Of a stretch of 64,000 nucleotides of DNA, positions 31,408 through 40,360 are shown piece by piece; the first letter of the stretch is position 1, and every line of letters begins with the position of its first letter. The DNA comes from DATDMG01 sp036518955 (GTDB lineage: Bacteria > Actinomycetota > Actinomycetes > Actinomycetales > Kineosporiaceae), in NCBI GenBank assembly GCA_036518955.1, contig DATDMG010000561.1, positions 7,853 through 71,852 of the forward strand. Direction: 5' to 3'. Under the pieces are notes generated by a model. That model was given only the letters and a program-made list of their open reading frames with translations. It did no database searches and was not told the origin of the DNA. The position numbers were made by a program, and so were the translations under genes.

Positions 31408-32811
31408 TCACCGGTCCACGCCTCCCATGACCGGGTCGAGCGAGGCCACCGCGACGATGACGTCGGCCACCTGGCCGCCCTCCGACATCGCCGCCATGGC
31501 CTGCAGGTTGACGAACGACGGATCCCGGAAGTGCGCCCGATAGGGTCGCGTGCCGCCGTCCGACACGAGGTGCACGCCCAGCTCGCCACGGGCCGACTCG
31601 ACCGCCGTGTAGACCTGGCCGGCCGGAACCCGGAAACCCTCGGTGACCAGTTTGAAGTGGTGGATCAGGGCCTCCATCGAGGTGCCCATGATCTGCCGGA
31701 TGTGGTCGAGCGAGTTGCCTATCCCGTCGCTGCCGATGGCGAGCTGCGCCGGCCAGGCGATCTTCTTGTCACCGATCATCACGGGGGCCGGACCGAGCTC
31801 CTGCAACCGGTCCAGGCATTGCTCGACGATGCGCAGCGACTCGTACATCTCGTTGATCCGGATTCGCATCCGACCGTACGCGTCGGCGGTGTCCCAGGTG
31901 CACACCTCGAAGTCGTACGTCTCGTAGCCGCAGTACGGCTCGGACTTGCGCAGGTCGTGCGGCAGCCCGGTCGACCGCAGCACCGGGCCGGTGACGCCGA
32001 GCGCCATGCAGCCGGCAAGGTCGAGGTACCCGACGTCGACCAGTCGGGCCTTCACCAGCGGGTTCTCGTTCGCCAGCTTCTCGATGTCGGCGATGCCCTC
32101 GCCCAACGGCGCGAGCGCGTCGCGGATGCTGTCCAGCGCGCCCGGCGGGATGTCCTGGGCCAGGCCGCCGGGGCGGATGTAGGCGTGGTTCATCCGCAGG
32201 CCAGTGATCAGCTCGAACAGCTTGAGCACCCGCTCGCGCTCCCGGAAGCCGACCGTCATCACGGTCAGTGCGCCGATCTCCATCCCGCCGGTCGCCAGGG
32301 CGACCAGGTGGGACGCCACCCGGTTGAGCTCCATCATCATCACTCGGATGACACTGGCCCGCTCCGGGATGTCGCCGGTGATCCCGAGCAGCTTCTCGAC
32401 ACCGAGGCAGTACACGGCCTCCTGGAAGAGCGGGGTCAGGTAGTCCATCCGGGTGCAGAACGTGACGCCCTGGGTCCAGGTGCGGTACTCCATGTTCTTC
32501 TCGATGCCGGTGTGCAGGTAGCCGATGCCGCACCGGGCCTCGGTCACCGTTTCGCCGTCGAGCTCGAGGATCAGCCGGAGCACGCCGTGGGTCGACGGGT
32601 GCTGCGGGCCCATGTTGACGACGATCCGCTCCTCACCCAGGGACGACGCCGCCTCGGCGATGTCGTCCCAGTCACCGCCGGACGCGGTGAACACCCGACC
32701 GTCGCCGTCCGCCACCCCTGCGAGCGCGATGCCGTACGGGTCGGTGTCGTCGGGAGCGACGTCACCAGCCGCCCGGTCAGGAGGCGTCCCGCGATCGACG
32801 TTGCCGGTCAT
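31408..32811 (-). CDS. nuoD: NADH-quinone oxidoreductase subunit D
   Basis: 49-kDa-type subunit that forms the quinone pocket with NuoB. 467 residues from the ATG at 32811, which shares one base with the nuoC stop (TGATG). GPQHPSTHGVLRL carries the quinone-site His; the rest follows the family closely to the C-terminal VMGGVDR. The first 60 or so residues are an acidic extension. This is the only NuoD in the window. Confidence 0.95.
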   Translation of the reverse strand: MTGNVDRGTPPDRAAGDVAPDDTDPYGIALAGVADGDGRVFTASGGDWDDIAEAASSLGEERIVVNMGPQHPSTHGVLRLILELDGETVTEARCGIGYLHTGIEKNMEYRTWTQGVTFCTRMDYLTPLFQEAVYCLGVEKLLGITGDIPERASVIRVMMMELNRVASHLVALATGGMEIGALTVMTVGFRERERVLKLFELITGLRMNHAYIRPGGLAQDIPPGALDSIRDALAPLGEGIADIEKLANENPLVKARLVDVGYLDLAGCMALGVTGPVLRSTGLPHDLRKSEPYCGYETYDFEVCTWDTADAYGRMRIRINEMYESLRIVEQCLDRLQELGPAPVMIGDKKIAWPAQLAIGSDGIGNSLDHIRQIMGTSMEALIHHFKLVTEGFRVPAGQVYTAVESARGELGVHLVSDGGTRPYRAHFRDPSFVNLQAMAAMSEGGQVADVIVAVASLDPVMGGVDR

Positions 32812-33551
32812 CAGCTGTACGACCTCCTCGTGTCGGGCGGTGGGACGGTCGCGCCCTTGTACTCGACCGGGATGCCGCCCAGCGGGTAGTCCTTGCGCTG
32901 CGGGTGGCCGGGCCAGTCGTCCGGCATCTCGATCCGGGTCAGCGCTGGGTGCCCGTCGAACTGGATCCCGAAGAAGTCCCAGGTCTCCCGCTCGTGCCAG
33001 TCGGCCATCGGGTAGACGGCCACGATCGAGGGGATGTGCGGGTCGGCGTCCGGCGCGGTCACCTCGACGCGCACCCGGCGGCCGTGCGTGACCGACAGGA
33101 AGTGGTAGAGGGCGTGCAGCTCCCGCCCGGTGTCCTGCGGGTAGTGCACGCCGGAGACCCCCGAGCACTGCTCGAAGCGCAGGTCGGGATCGTCACGGAG
33201 GGCGCGGGCGACCGCCGGCAGGTCGTTCCGGCGGACGTAGAACGTGATCTCGCCCCGGTCGACGACGACCTTCTCGACGGCGCCGGCGTCCGCTACGCCC
33301 TGCACCACGAGGGCGGCCGCGAGCCGGTCGGCGACGAGGTCGAAGTCCCCGCCGTAGGGCCGCTCGGACGGCGCCGGCATGGCGACCGTGCGGACCAGGC
33401 CGCCGTAGCCGGAGGTGTCGCCGGAGCCGTGCGTGCCGAACATTCCGGTGCGGACATCGACGATCTCCGCCTCGGCGGCCAGGGTCGCCGGCAGACCACT
33501 GCCGGCGCGGTCCGGGGACGCCTCGTCCGGGGTGGGTAGCTCGTCGCTCAC
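32811..33551 (-). CDS. nuoC: NADH-quinone oxidoreductase subunit C
   Basis: 30-kDa-type peripheral subunit. 246 residues from a GTG at 33551 overlapping the nuoB stop by four bases. Signature DWHERETWDFFGIQF near residue 175 and the DYPLGG-like KDYPLGGIPVEY close to the end. Separate from NuoD, unlike the E. coli fusion. Confidence 0.95.
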   Translation of the reverse strand: MSDELPTPDEASPDRAGSGLPATLAAEAEIVDVRTGMFGTHGSGDTSGYGGLVRTVAMPAPSERPYGGDFDLVADRLAAALVVQGVADAGAVEKVVVDRGEITFYVRRNDLPAVARALRDDPDLRFEQCSGVSGVHYPQDTGRELHALYHFLSVTHGRRVRVEVTAPDADPHIPSIVAVYPMADWHERETWDFFGIQFDGHPALTRIEMPDDWPGHPQRKDYPLGGIPVEYKGATVPPPDTRRSYS

Positions 33552-34102
33552 CGCAGCAGGCCCTTCAGCTCGATCGTGGGCAGCGCCGTCAGGGCGGCCT
33601 CCTCGGCGGCCTTGGCCGCCGCCACCCGGTGCGCTCCGAGCGGCATCCGCTGGATCTCCTCGTGCAGCGTGAGGATCGCGTGCATGAGCATCTCCGGTCG
33701 GGGCGGGCACCCGGGCAGGTAGACGTCCACCGGCACGATGTGGTCGACACCCTGGACGATCGCGTAGTTGTTGAACATCCCGCCCGACGACGCGCAGACA
33801 CCCATCGCCAGCACCCACTTCGGCTCGACCATCTGGTCGTAGACCTGCCGCAGGACGGGTGCCATCTTCTGGCTCACCCGGCCGGCGACGATCATCAGGT
33901 CCGCCTGCCGCGGCGAGGCCCGGAACACCTCCATGCCGAACCGGGCGAGGTCGTACTTCGGGCCGCCGGTGGCCATCATCTCGATCGCGCAGCAGGCCAG
34001 CCCGAACGTCGCCGGCCACAGCGAGCTCTTGCGCATGTACCCGGCGAGCTTCTCCACCGTGGTCAGCAGGAAACCGCTCGGCAGTTTCTCCTCGATACCC
34101 AT
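33548..34102 (-). CDS. nuoB: NADH-quinone oxidoreductase subunit B
   Basis: Cluster N2 subunit. 184 residues from the ATG at 34102 (MGIEEKLPSGF, the usual actinobacterial start). N2 ligands: the CC pair in LACCAIEMM, Cys in GVCASSGG and Cys in LPGCPPRP. Normal length, in contrast with the 543-residue NuoB2. Confidence 0.96.
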   Translation of the reverse strand: MGIEEKLPSGFLLTTVEKLAGYMRKSSLWPATFGLACCAIEMMATGGPKYDLARFGMEVFRASPRQADLMIVAGRVSQKMAPVLRQVYDQMVEPKWVLAMGVCASSGGMFNNYAIVQGVDHIVPVDVYLPGCPPRPEMLMHAILTLHEEIQRMPLGAHRVAAAKAAEEAALTALPTIELKGLLR

Positions 34103-34162
34103 GCCAGACCCTTCCAGTCCCTTCGGTGGCTCAGCGGGGCCGCAACGCACCCGTGCTCGGGG

Positions 34163-34543
34163 TCACTCCCACTCCAGACCGCCCCGGCGCCAGACGTAGG
34201 CGTAGGCGACGAAGACCGTCACGATGAACAGCACCATCTCGGTGAGCGAGAACAGCCCCATACGGTCGAAGGTCACGGCGAACGGGATGAGGAAGACGCT
34301 CTCGATGTCGAAGACGATGAAGAGCATCGCCACGAGGTAGTACTTGACCGGGAAGCGCCCCCCGCCGGCGGCGTGCGGCGTCGGCTCGATGCCGCACTCG
34401 TAGGCATCCAGTTTGGCCCGGTTGTAACGCTTCGGCCCGGCGACGGCAGCGGCGCCGATCGAGAAGACGGCAAACCCTCCGGCGATGGCCATCAGGACGA
34501 GGATCGGGACGTAGGGGTTCACGACGCCGTCACCCATCTCCAT
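34163..34543 (-). CDS. nuoA: NADH-quinone oxidoreductase subunit A
   Basis: First gene of the main complex I operon. Small membrane subunit of 126 residues with three hydrophobic segments and the conserved loop YECGIEPTP. An in-frame GTG at 34522 would shorten it by seven residues. Sixty bases precede nuoB. A Rex-type operator lies about 190 bases upstream. Confidence 0.95.
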   Translation of the reverse strand: MEMGDGVVNPYVPILVLMAIAGGFAVFSIGAAAVAGPKRYNRAKLDAYECGIEPTPHAAGGGRFPVKYYLVAMLFIVFDIESVFLIPFAVTFDRMGLFSLTEMVLFIVTVFVAYAYVWRRGGLEWE

Positions 34544-34602
34544 TCGAGTCCCGGCGCGGGGGCGTGGTCCTTCGCGCCTGTTCCCCGACGCACTCCGAGC
34601 GG

Positions 34603-34618
34603 TGTGAGGAGTATCACG
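34603..34618. promoter_or_regulatory. Weak second Rex-like half-sites upstream of nuoA
   Basis: TGTGA at 34603-34607 and TCACG at 34614-34618 with a 6-base spacer, the spacing found in Rex operators, but without the flanking A/T bases of the consensus. It lies about 60 bases before nuoA, inside the probable leader. Much weaker than the site at 34731-34748. Confidence 0.3.
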
Positions 34619-34730
34619 AACCGCAGCGAGCCGTCCCGACCGCGGCCCATCCTAGAGCCGAGCTCAGGCTGCTTTGGCCACGCCCGTTCGGCCACGGCCC
34701 GTCCCCCGCCTCGCCCGCTCGCATGTGCGC

Positions 34731-34748
34731 TTGTGAATTCCTTCACTA
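34731..34748. promoter_or_regulatory. Candidate Rex operator upstream of nuoA, with nearby -10
   Basis: TTGTGAATTCCTTCACTA matches the actinobacterial Rex operator (TTGTGAA, four free bases, TTCACAA) at all but one base of the arms. On the minus strand a TATGCT -10-like hexamer sits just upstream (34762-34767), so transcription would begin close to or inside the site and a bound Rex would block it. The 278-base gap between menG and nuoA otherwise shows nothing else. The rex gene lies in the same window. Confidence 0.75.
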
Positions 34749-34821
34749 GCTGACGGAAAAGAGCATACGACTCCCCGGCGACGCCCTCCGCCAGGCCCCT
34801 GCCCGGCGGGCACCTCGCAGC

Positions 34822-35514
34822 TCACGTCTTGGTGGCACGGTGCAACGCGACGATCCCCCCGGTCAGGTTGCGCAGTTCGACCCGGCCCCAGCCGGCGTCC
34901 GCGAGCAGCGTGGCGAGCGCCTGCTGGTCCGGCCAGGCCAGGATCGACTCGGCGAGGTAGACGTACGAGTCCGGGCTGGAGGACACCCCACGCGCGATCA
35001 TCGGCAGCAGCCGCAACCACACCCGGCCGTAGGCCAGGCGCCAGGGCGCCCAGGTGGGGTGCGAGAACTCGCACAGGAGCAGCCGCCCGCCGGTCCTGGT
35101 CACCCGCCGCATCTCCGCGAGGGCAGCCGGGACGTCGGCCACGTTGCGCAACCCGAAGGAGATCGTCACGGCGTCGAACGCCTCGTCGTCGAACGGCAAC
35201 CGGGTGGCGTCCCCCGCGACGAATCCCAGGTCCGGACGACGAGCCCGGCCGACGCGGAGCATCCCGAGGGAGAAGTCGCACGCGACGGTGCGGACCCCGG
35301 CATCCGCGAAGGGCTCGCTGGAGGTCCCGGTGCCGGCAGCAAGGTCGAGCAGTGTCTCCCCCGGTCGCAGATCCAGAGCCCGGAAGACCTCGCGGCGCCA
35401 CCGCCGGTCGAGCCCGAGGGACAGCACGTCGTTGGTGCGGTCGTAACGCTCGGCGACCTCGTCGAACATCGCGGCAACCTCAGCCGGCTGCTTGTCGAGG
35501 CGGGCTCGTCGCAT
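34822..35514 (-). CDS. menG: Demethylmenaquinone methyltransferase
   Basis: S-adenosylmethionine-dependent methyltransferase (UbiE/MenG) performing the last step of menaquinone synthesis. 230 residues. Signature FDEVAERYDRTNDVLSLGLD near the start, SAM loop LLDLAAGTGTSS, then FGLRNVAD and the C-terminal GGIVALHRATK. Transcribed towards nuoA and divergently from menF. The same enzyme can also act on ubiquinone precursors in other bacteria, but no ubiquinone genes are seen here. Confidence 0.95.
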   Translation of the reverse strand: MRRARLDKQPAEVAAMFDEVAERYDRTNDVLSLGLDRRWRREVFRALDLRPGETLLDLAAGTGTSSEPFADAGVRTVACDFSLGMLRVGRARRPDLGFVAGDATRLPFDDEAFDAVTISFGLRNVADVPAALAEMRRVTRTGGRLLLCEFSHPTWAPWRLAYGRVWLRLLPMIARGVSSSPDSYVYLAESILAWPDQQALATLLADAGWGRVELRNLTGGIVALHRATKT

Positions 35515-35533
35515 GCCCAGATGCTGTCACAAC

Positions 35534-35575
35534 CCCCCGTGGTGATCGTGCACAGGGCCGTGATGACCACGGGGG
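35534..35575. promoter_or_regulatory. Large inverted repeat between menG and menF
   Basis: Arms of 14 bases at 35534-35547 (CCCCCGTGGTGATC) and 35562-35575, pairing with one mismatch around a 14-base spacer. It fills the centre of the 133-base region between the divergent menG and menF starts, so an operator controlling both genes is more likely than a terminator. Which protein binds is unknown. Confidence 0.55.
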
Positions 35576-35647
35576 TGGGGCTGGCGTGCGGGGGACACCC
35601 CTCCCCGGGTGCGCGACCCGAAACGGCCACGTTTACGCTGGTCGACG

Positions 35648-36919
35648 ATGACGACAGCCCCTGCGGCCGTGCCCCTGGTGACCCGGACGGTGCCGCTGAC
35701 CGACCCCGCACCGCTGCTGACGCTGCTGCCCCGCTCCGCGCCCCTCGCCTGGTTGCGCCGCGGGGTGGGCCTGGTCGGCTGGGGGCAGGCGCTGCGGATC
35801 GAGACGCACGGCAGGCACCGGTTCGCGGACGCCGAGCGGGCCTGGCACGACGTCGTGCGCCGTGCCGTCGTCCGCGATGAGGTCGGCCTGCCCGGCACCG
35901 GACCGGTGGCGTTCGGGTCGATGGCCTTCTCCCAGCGATCGACCGCGGGGGGCGTCCTGATCGTGCCCGAGGTCGTCGTCGGACGACGCGGCGACCAGTA
36001 CTGGCTGACGACGTCGGGGGTCGGGGCGGTGCTGCCACCGGCCGCGCTCGGGCACCGGGAGGCGGCACCGGCGGACGGCGAGCACGGCGCCGTCCGCTTC
36101 ATCGACGGTGCGCGCACGGGTGCCGAGTGGGAGCACGCGGTCGCGAGCGCCATCCGTCGCATCGCCGAGGGCCGGCTGGAGAAGGTGGTACTCGCCCGCG
36201 ACCTGCGCGCCGTCTGCGACCGGCCGGTCGACCCCCGCAGCGTGCTCACCCGGCTGGCCGACCGTTACCCGGGATGCTGGACCTTCAGCGTCGACGGGTT
36301 GCTGGGAGCCACCCCGGAGCTGCTGGTGCGCCGGGAGAAGGGCCTGGTCACCTCACGGGTGCTGGCCGGCACGATCCGCCGTACCGGGGACGACGTCCAC
36401 GACCTGGCTCTGGCGGCGAGCCTGGCGCGGTCCAGCAAGGACCTCGAGGAGCACGAGTACGCCGTCCGGTCGGTCGCGGACGCCCTGGCCCCCCACTGCT
36501 CCTCCGTGAACGTGCCCGAGGCGCCGTTCGTCCTGCACCTGGCGAACGTGATGCACCTGGCCACGGACGTCACCGGCGTCCTGGCCGACAGCACCAGCAG
36601 CCTGGGCCTGGCGGCCGCCCTGCATCCCTCGGCCGCCGTCTGCGGCACGCCCACCGAGGTCGCGGCGACACTCATCGACGAGATCGAGGGGATGGATCGC
36701 GACCGGTACGCGGGCCCGGTCGGATGGATGGACGCCGAGGGCGACGGCGAGTGGGGGATAGCACTCCGTTGCGCGCGCATCGACGCCGCCGACCCGGCGC
36801 GGCTCCGCCTGTTCGCGGGCTGCGGAATCGTCGCGGGATCCGATCCGGCCGCCGAGCTCGCCGAGTCCGACGCCAAGCTGCTGCCGATGCGGCAGGCGCT
36901 GGCGGGCGGCGGGGCATAA
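35648..36919 (+). CDS. menF: Isochorismate synthase
   Basis: Chorismate-binding enzyme making isochorismate, the entry to menaquinone (or to a siderophore, but no siderophore genes are nearby). 423 residues from the ATG at 35648; an upstream in-frame ATG at 35609 would extend into the promoter region. Conserved stretches: LEKVVLARDL, SSKDLEEHEYAVRSVADAL, LHPSAAVCGTPTE and AGPVGWMDAEGDGEWGIALR. Codon use is like its neighbours. Confidence 0.93.
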   Translation: MTTAPAAVPLVTRTVPLTDPAPLLTLLPRSAPLAWLRRGVGLVGWGQALRIETHGRHRFADAERAWHDVVRRAVVRDEVGLPGTGPVAFGSMAFSQRSTAGGVLIVPEVVVGRRGDQYWLTTSGVGAVLPPAALGHREAAPADGEHGAVRFIDGARTGAEWEHAVASAIRRIAEGRLEKVVLARDLRAVCDRPVDPRSVLTRLADRYPGCWTFSVDGLLGATPELLVRREKGLVTSRVLAGTIRRTGDDVHDLALAASLARSSKDLEEHEYAVRSVADALAPHCSSVNVPEAPFVLHLANVMHLATDVTGVLADSTSSLGLAAALHPSAAVCGTPTEVAATLIDEIEGMDRDRYAGPVGWMDAEGDGEWGIALRCARIDAADPARLRLFAGCGIVAGSDPAAELAESDAKLLPMRQALAGGGA

Positions 36920-36969
36920 CAGGCGTCAATGCAGAGCGCGGTGCACCTGAACAGGCACGACGCGATCAC

Positions 36970-37236
36970 GTGGCCCGGATCCACCAGGCGGTCTGCCGGT
37001 TCCGGCGCCTGTGGTGGGGAATGCTGACGTCCCGCCCCGGCGGGTTCCCCGTCGGCTGGGCCTGCACCGACCGGGAGATCGACGCCATCGACCGTGCCCC
37101 CACAGCCCTGGGGCAGAACCCCGGCCTGCGGATCATCGCCCGCGACGAACCCCTGCACCCCAAGTACACCAAAACGGGCCAGCGACCGGGAGAAGACCCG
37201 CGGTCGCCGATACCAGTTGACCGCCGTGCGACGTGA
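36970..37236 (+). pseudogene. Possible small gene or gene remnant
   Basis: Open frame of about 88 codons from a GTG, with strong G/C preference at third positions over most of its length (IHQAVCRFRRLWWGMLTS, then GWACTDREIDAIDRAP), suggesting present or former coding. No ribosome site and no recognised family; the last 25 codons lose the codon bias. It may be a fragment of a transferred gene. The rest of the 707-base stretch from 36920 to 37626 shows no convincing gene. Confidence 0.3.
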
Positions 37237-37626
37237 AGTCGCCGTGGTTGAGCCCGCCGACTGGCCCTGGACCCAGATCCTGACCCGGACCTGGCAGAGA
37301 CGCCATCCCTGTCACCCCCGTGAAAGATCGAGGTCCGGACGATTCACGGTGCTCCTTCATGCCCGGTATCAGTAGGCCCCGTCCCGGCAGGACAAAGAAC
37401 CTGGGACGTCCCACCGTCCCGTGGGATGCGCTCTCCCTGACGCCGTCCTCGCCCCTGCCCATAGCGTCTGAGCTGCGCAGTCGGATCGCCCGCAGGGCAG
37501 CGGATGACGGGTGAGGACCAGCCAGGACGTGCCCATCGCTGGTCACCTCATGCTCGGCAGGCTGATGCACGAGTGCGTTCCGCGCGTCCCACCATCAAGA
37601 GTTTCACCATCAAGAGGAGAAAGCAG

Positions 37627-38190
37627 ATGCGCATCATCTCCAGGCTCGGTGCCGTTGCGGCGGCCGCCGCGCTCGTCAGCGGACTGACGATGAGCGGTGC
37701 CTCCGCCACGCCGACCGGTGAGACCGGCCGGAGTGACGCCAGCGTCCCTGTCGCCACCGAGGTCAGGGGCTTGCTCGCGCACAACGCGGGCAGTGTCCAG
37801 ATCAACTCCGACACGGTCCGGCTCTCGGACGGCAGCACGATCACAGCATTCGCGGTTGATGCGAGAGCAGTGCCGAACTCGGCCAGCACCCGTTGTCCGG
37901 GTGGGCATTTGTGCCTCTTCGCCAACAGCAACTGGGGTGGAGACCAATGGACGTCGTCCGCATCCAGCTGCGCCGCGGTGAACCTGTTCGACTACTTCAT
38001 GGGCAACGGCAAGTCCTGGGCTGACCAGGCGTCGTCCATCGACAACCCGCTGCCACGACCCAGCGGTCAGGCGGAGTTCTTCCACAACAACCGCGCGATC
38101 GCCTTCCTGTCGCCCGGTCATTACCTGAGGAACCTGGCAACCGACGGTTACAACGACTACATCGAGTCGCTCTACCCCTGCGGCCACTGA
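37627..38190 (+). CDS. Secreted peptidase inhibitor family I36-like protein
   Basis: Exported protein of 187 residues. Signal peptide at 1-27 with AxA cleavage at ASA, then a propeptide-like stretch and a domain from about residue 88 with four cysteines (90, 96, 115 and 185) and the GHLCLFANSNWGGDQW pattern typical of I36 inhibitors and their beta/gamma-crystallin-like relatives. The ATG follows AGGAGA seven bases upstream. I36 members inhibit metalloproteases in Streptomyces; here the target is unknown. It lies between menF and menD in accessory sequence that also holds a secreted S1 protease. Confidence 0.75.
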   Translation: MRIISRLGAVAAAAALVSGLTMSGASATPTGETGRSDASVPVATEVRGLLAHNAGSVQINSDTVRLSDGSTITAFAVDARAVPNSASTRCPGGHLCLFANSNWGGDQWTSSASSCAAVNLFDYFMGNGKSWADQASSIDNPLPRPSGQAEFFHNNRAIAFLSPGHYLRNLATDGYNDYIESLYPCGH

Positions 38191-38667
38191 CCATCGCGCA
38201 CCCGGAGGCACCCTGGTCGGGGGTGATCGCGACGGGCGGAGCGAGGTCGGGGTGCGGTGCTCGCTCGCTTCTGCGCGACCGCTGCCCGACCACAGACGGC
38301 CGCCAGGTGCGTCCCGGCCAGGTCAGCGCGAGGTGACTCCCGCTCTGGTAAAAGCGGTTGTCCACCGAGGGACCGCACGGCGACGATCGGTGCCGTGAGA
38401 GCGCACGCCCGGGTCAGACCCGGTGGGGGCCGAACCCGCCGGTGCGGGCACGTGTCGCTGGCGCCGCCGGGGTGGGCAGGGTCGGCCCACCCGTAGACCG
38501 GCGGCGCCCGGGCCGCAGCCAGGCCGCGGCGAGGGACGTCCGGCGACAGCCGGCGCCAAGCCACCGGTCCGCTGCGGCCCGCCGATCCGGCGCCGGGCGG
38601 CTTCACCTCACGGGCTGGCCGCCCGGCGCACGCTCGTGGGGCCGGGAGCGGCCCTGGGTGACGGCCG
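38191..38667. other. 477-base gap without a recognised gene
   Basis: Between the I36-like gene and the end of menD. Several short frames are open on both strands, as expected at this GC content, but none has a ribosome site with consistent codon bias or a recognisable family. No hairpin stands out. Confidence 0.5.
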
Positions 38668-40341
38668 TCACCTCTCGCGGCCGGCGGCCCGCAGCCGGGC
38701 GTGCAGCGCGCGCAGCCGCCCACGCTCCGCCCGGACCTCGACGACGCTGATCCCCGGTAGCGGCCCGGCCAGCACCGCGAGCAACCGGTCGGCGTCCTTG
38801 ACCAGTTCGTGCGGGACCCCGAACGCCCGGCAGAGCGCCCCGAGGTCGGCGCCGTGCGGGGTTCCGAACAGCCGCTCGAAGACGGCGGCCGACGACACCT
38901 TGCCCACCGCCGCCGTCGCGCCGTACTCCAGCAGCTCGAAGATGCCGCCGCCGTCATCGTTGAGGACGACGACCTGCAGGTCCGGACGCCGCTCGCCAGG
39001 ACCCAGCAGGAGCGCCCCGGCATCGTGCAGGAAGGCGACGTCGCCCACCAGCGCACGCACCCGGCCGCCGTCGCGCAGCGCCCGGCCGGTCGCGGTGGCG
39101 AGGGTCCCGTCGATGCCGGCCAGGCCGCGGTTGGCGACCACCGCCAGCGAGGCGCGCCCGACCGGCGGGCGCGCGGCCAGGTCGACGTCGCGGATCGGGT
39201 TGCTGGCCGCGACGACGAGCGTCTCGCCCGGGCGCAGCGCCGCCGCGAGCTCACGGGCGACGAGGGGCCCGGTGAGCCGGCCGGCGGCCGCTTCGGCGTC
39301 CAGGACGGCGTCGATCCCCGCCGCGGCGGCCGCACCCGCACGCTGCCACCGGACGAGCCACTCGCCGTCCGGATCCGGCGCGGGAACCTCCACCCGGCTG
39401 CACCGGCGCACCGGACGACCCGGCTCCGGCCAGTCCGGGTAGGGCGAGACGAGGACGGCCTCCACGTCGTCCCGGGCCAGCAGCGCGGTGACCGGTCGAG
39501 AGAGCGTGGGCCGGCCGAACACCACCACCCGCTCGACCGCCCCGCCCAACTCGGCCCGCTCGAGCAGCAGCCGGTAGGGCCCGATCGCATGGGTGCCACC
39601 ACGGGCGCCGGACGACGGCTCCGCCAGCAACGGCCAGCCCCCGCGCTCGGCGAGGCCCCGGGCGGCGGGGGTGGCACCGTCCCCGGCGAGGACGACGGTC
39701 CGCGGTCCGGGGGCCAGGGTGAGCGGGCGGTCGTCCGGCTCCGCCCGGGCGGACCACGCCGGCCGGGCCGGGGTCCACGACGCGCCGTCGTCATCCGGGA
39801 CCAGGGGCTCGGTGAAGCCGAGGTCGAGATGCACGGGCCCGGGCCGCCCGGCAGCCCCGAAGGCGGCCGCGACCACGGCACGGACGGCGGCCCGGGCGCC
39901 GTCCGGGTCGCGGGCGGCGTCGGTGTCCGCCAGGTCGAGCCGGGCGCGGACGGCGTTGCCGTAGAGCGAGACCTGCAGCTCGCTGGTCTGGTTCGCCCAG
40001 GTGCCGCGGAGTGCGGGCGGGCGGTCGGCCGTGACCACGACGAGCGGGCGCCCGGCGTGGTGCGCCTCGAGGACGGCGGGATGCAGGTTCGCGGCCGCCG
40101 TCCCCGACGTCGTCACGACCGCACCCGAAGCGCCGAGCGCGACGAACGCCGCGACCCGTTCGTCGTGGCGGACGTGGAGGTCGGGGCCGCCTCCCGCCTC
40201 GGCGGCCGCCAGCGCGTAGGCAAGCGGCGCGCTGCGCGAGCCGGGGCAGAGCACGACGTGCCCGACCCCCGCGAGCGCCTCGACGGCGAGCCGGGCCAGC
40301 GACGTGGCCGGCGTCATCTGCAGGATGGTCGGGGCGGTCAC
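38668..40341 (-). CDS. menD: SEPHCHC synthase (2-succinyl-5-enolpyruvyl-6-hydroxy-3-cyclohexene-1-carboxylate synthase)
   Basis: Thiamine-diphosphate enzyme joining isochorismate and 2-oxoglutarate in menaquinone synthesis. About 557 residues. The N-terminal VVLCPGSRSAPLAYAL, RHDERVAAFVALG (catalytic Glu region) and VVTTSGTAAANLHPAV are diagnostic; the diphosphate site is GDVAFLHDAGAL with NDDGGGIF. The GTG at 40341 has GAGG at a good distance; an ATG at 40317 gives the more usual N-terminus. Divergent from menB with only 19 (or 43) bases between starts. Confidence 0.94.
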   Translation of the reverse strand: MTAPTILQMTPATSLARLAVEALAGVGHVVLCPGSRSAPLAYALAAAEAGGGPDLHVRHDERVAAFVALGASGAVVTTSGTAAANLHPAVLEAHHAGRPLVVVTADRPPALRGTWANQTSELQVSLYGNAVRARLDLADTDAARDPDGARAAVRAVVAAAFGAAGRPGPVHLDLGFTEPLVPDDDGASWTPARPAWSARAEPDDRPLTLAPGPRTVVLAGDGATPAARGLAERGGWPLLAEPSSGARGGTHAIGPYRLLLERAELGGAVERVVVFGRPTLSRPVTALLARDDVEAVLVSPYPDWPEPGRPVRRCSRVEVPAPDPDGEWLVRWQRAGAAAAAGIDAVLDAEAAAGRLTGPLVARELAAALRPGETLVVAASNPIRDVDLAARPPVGRASLAVVANRGLAGIDGTLATATGRALRDGGRVRALVGDVAFLHDAGALLLGPGERRPDLQVVVLNDDGGGIFELLEYGATAAVGKVSSAAVFERLFGTPHGADLGALCRAFGVPHELVKDADRLLAVLAGPLPGISVVEVRAERGRLRALHARLRAAGRER

Positions 40342-40360
40342 AGGGCCTATCCTCGCGGGC

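Noticed and set aside
38257..38496. Small plus-strand frame between the I36-like gene and menD
   Set aside because: Inconsistent codon bias and no family; the opposite strand is equally open.
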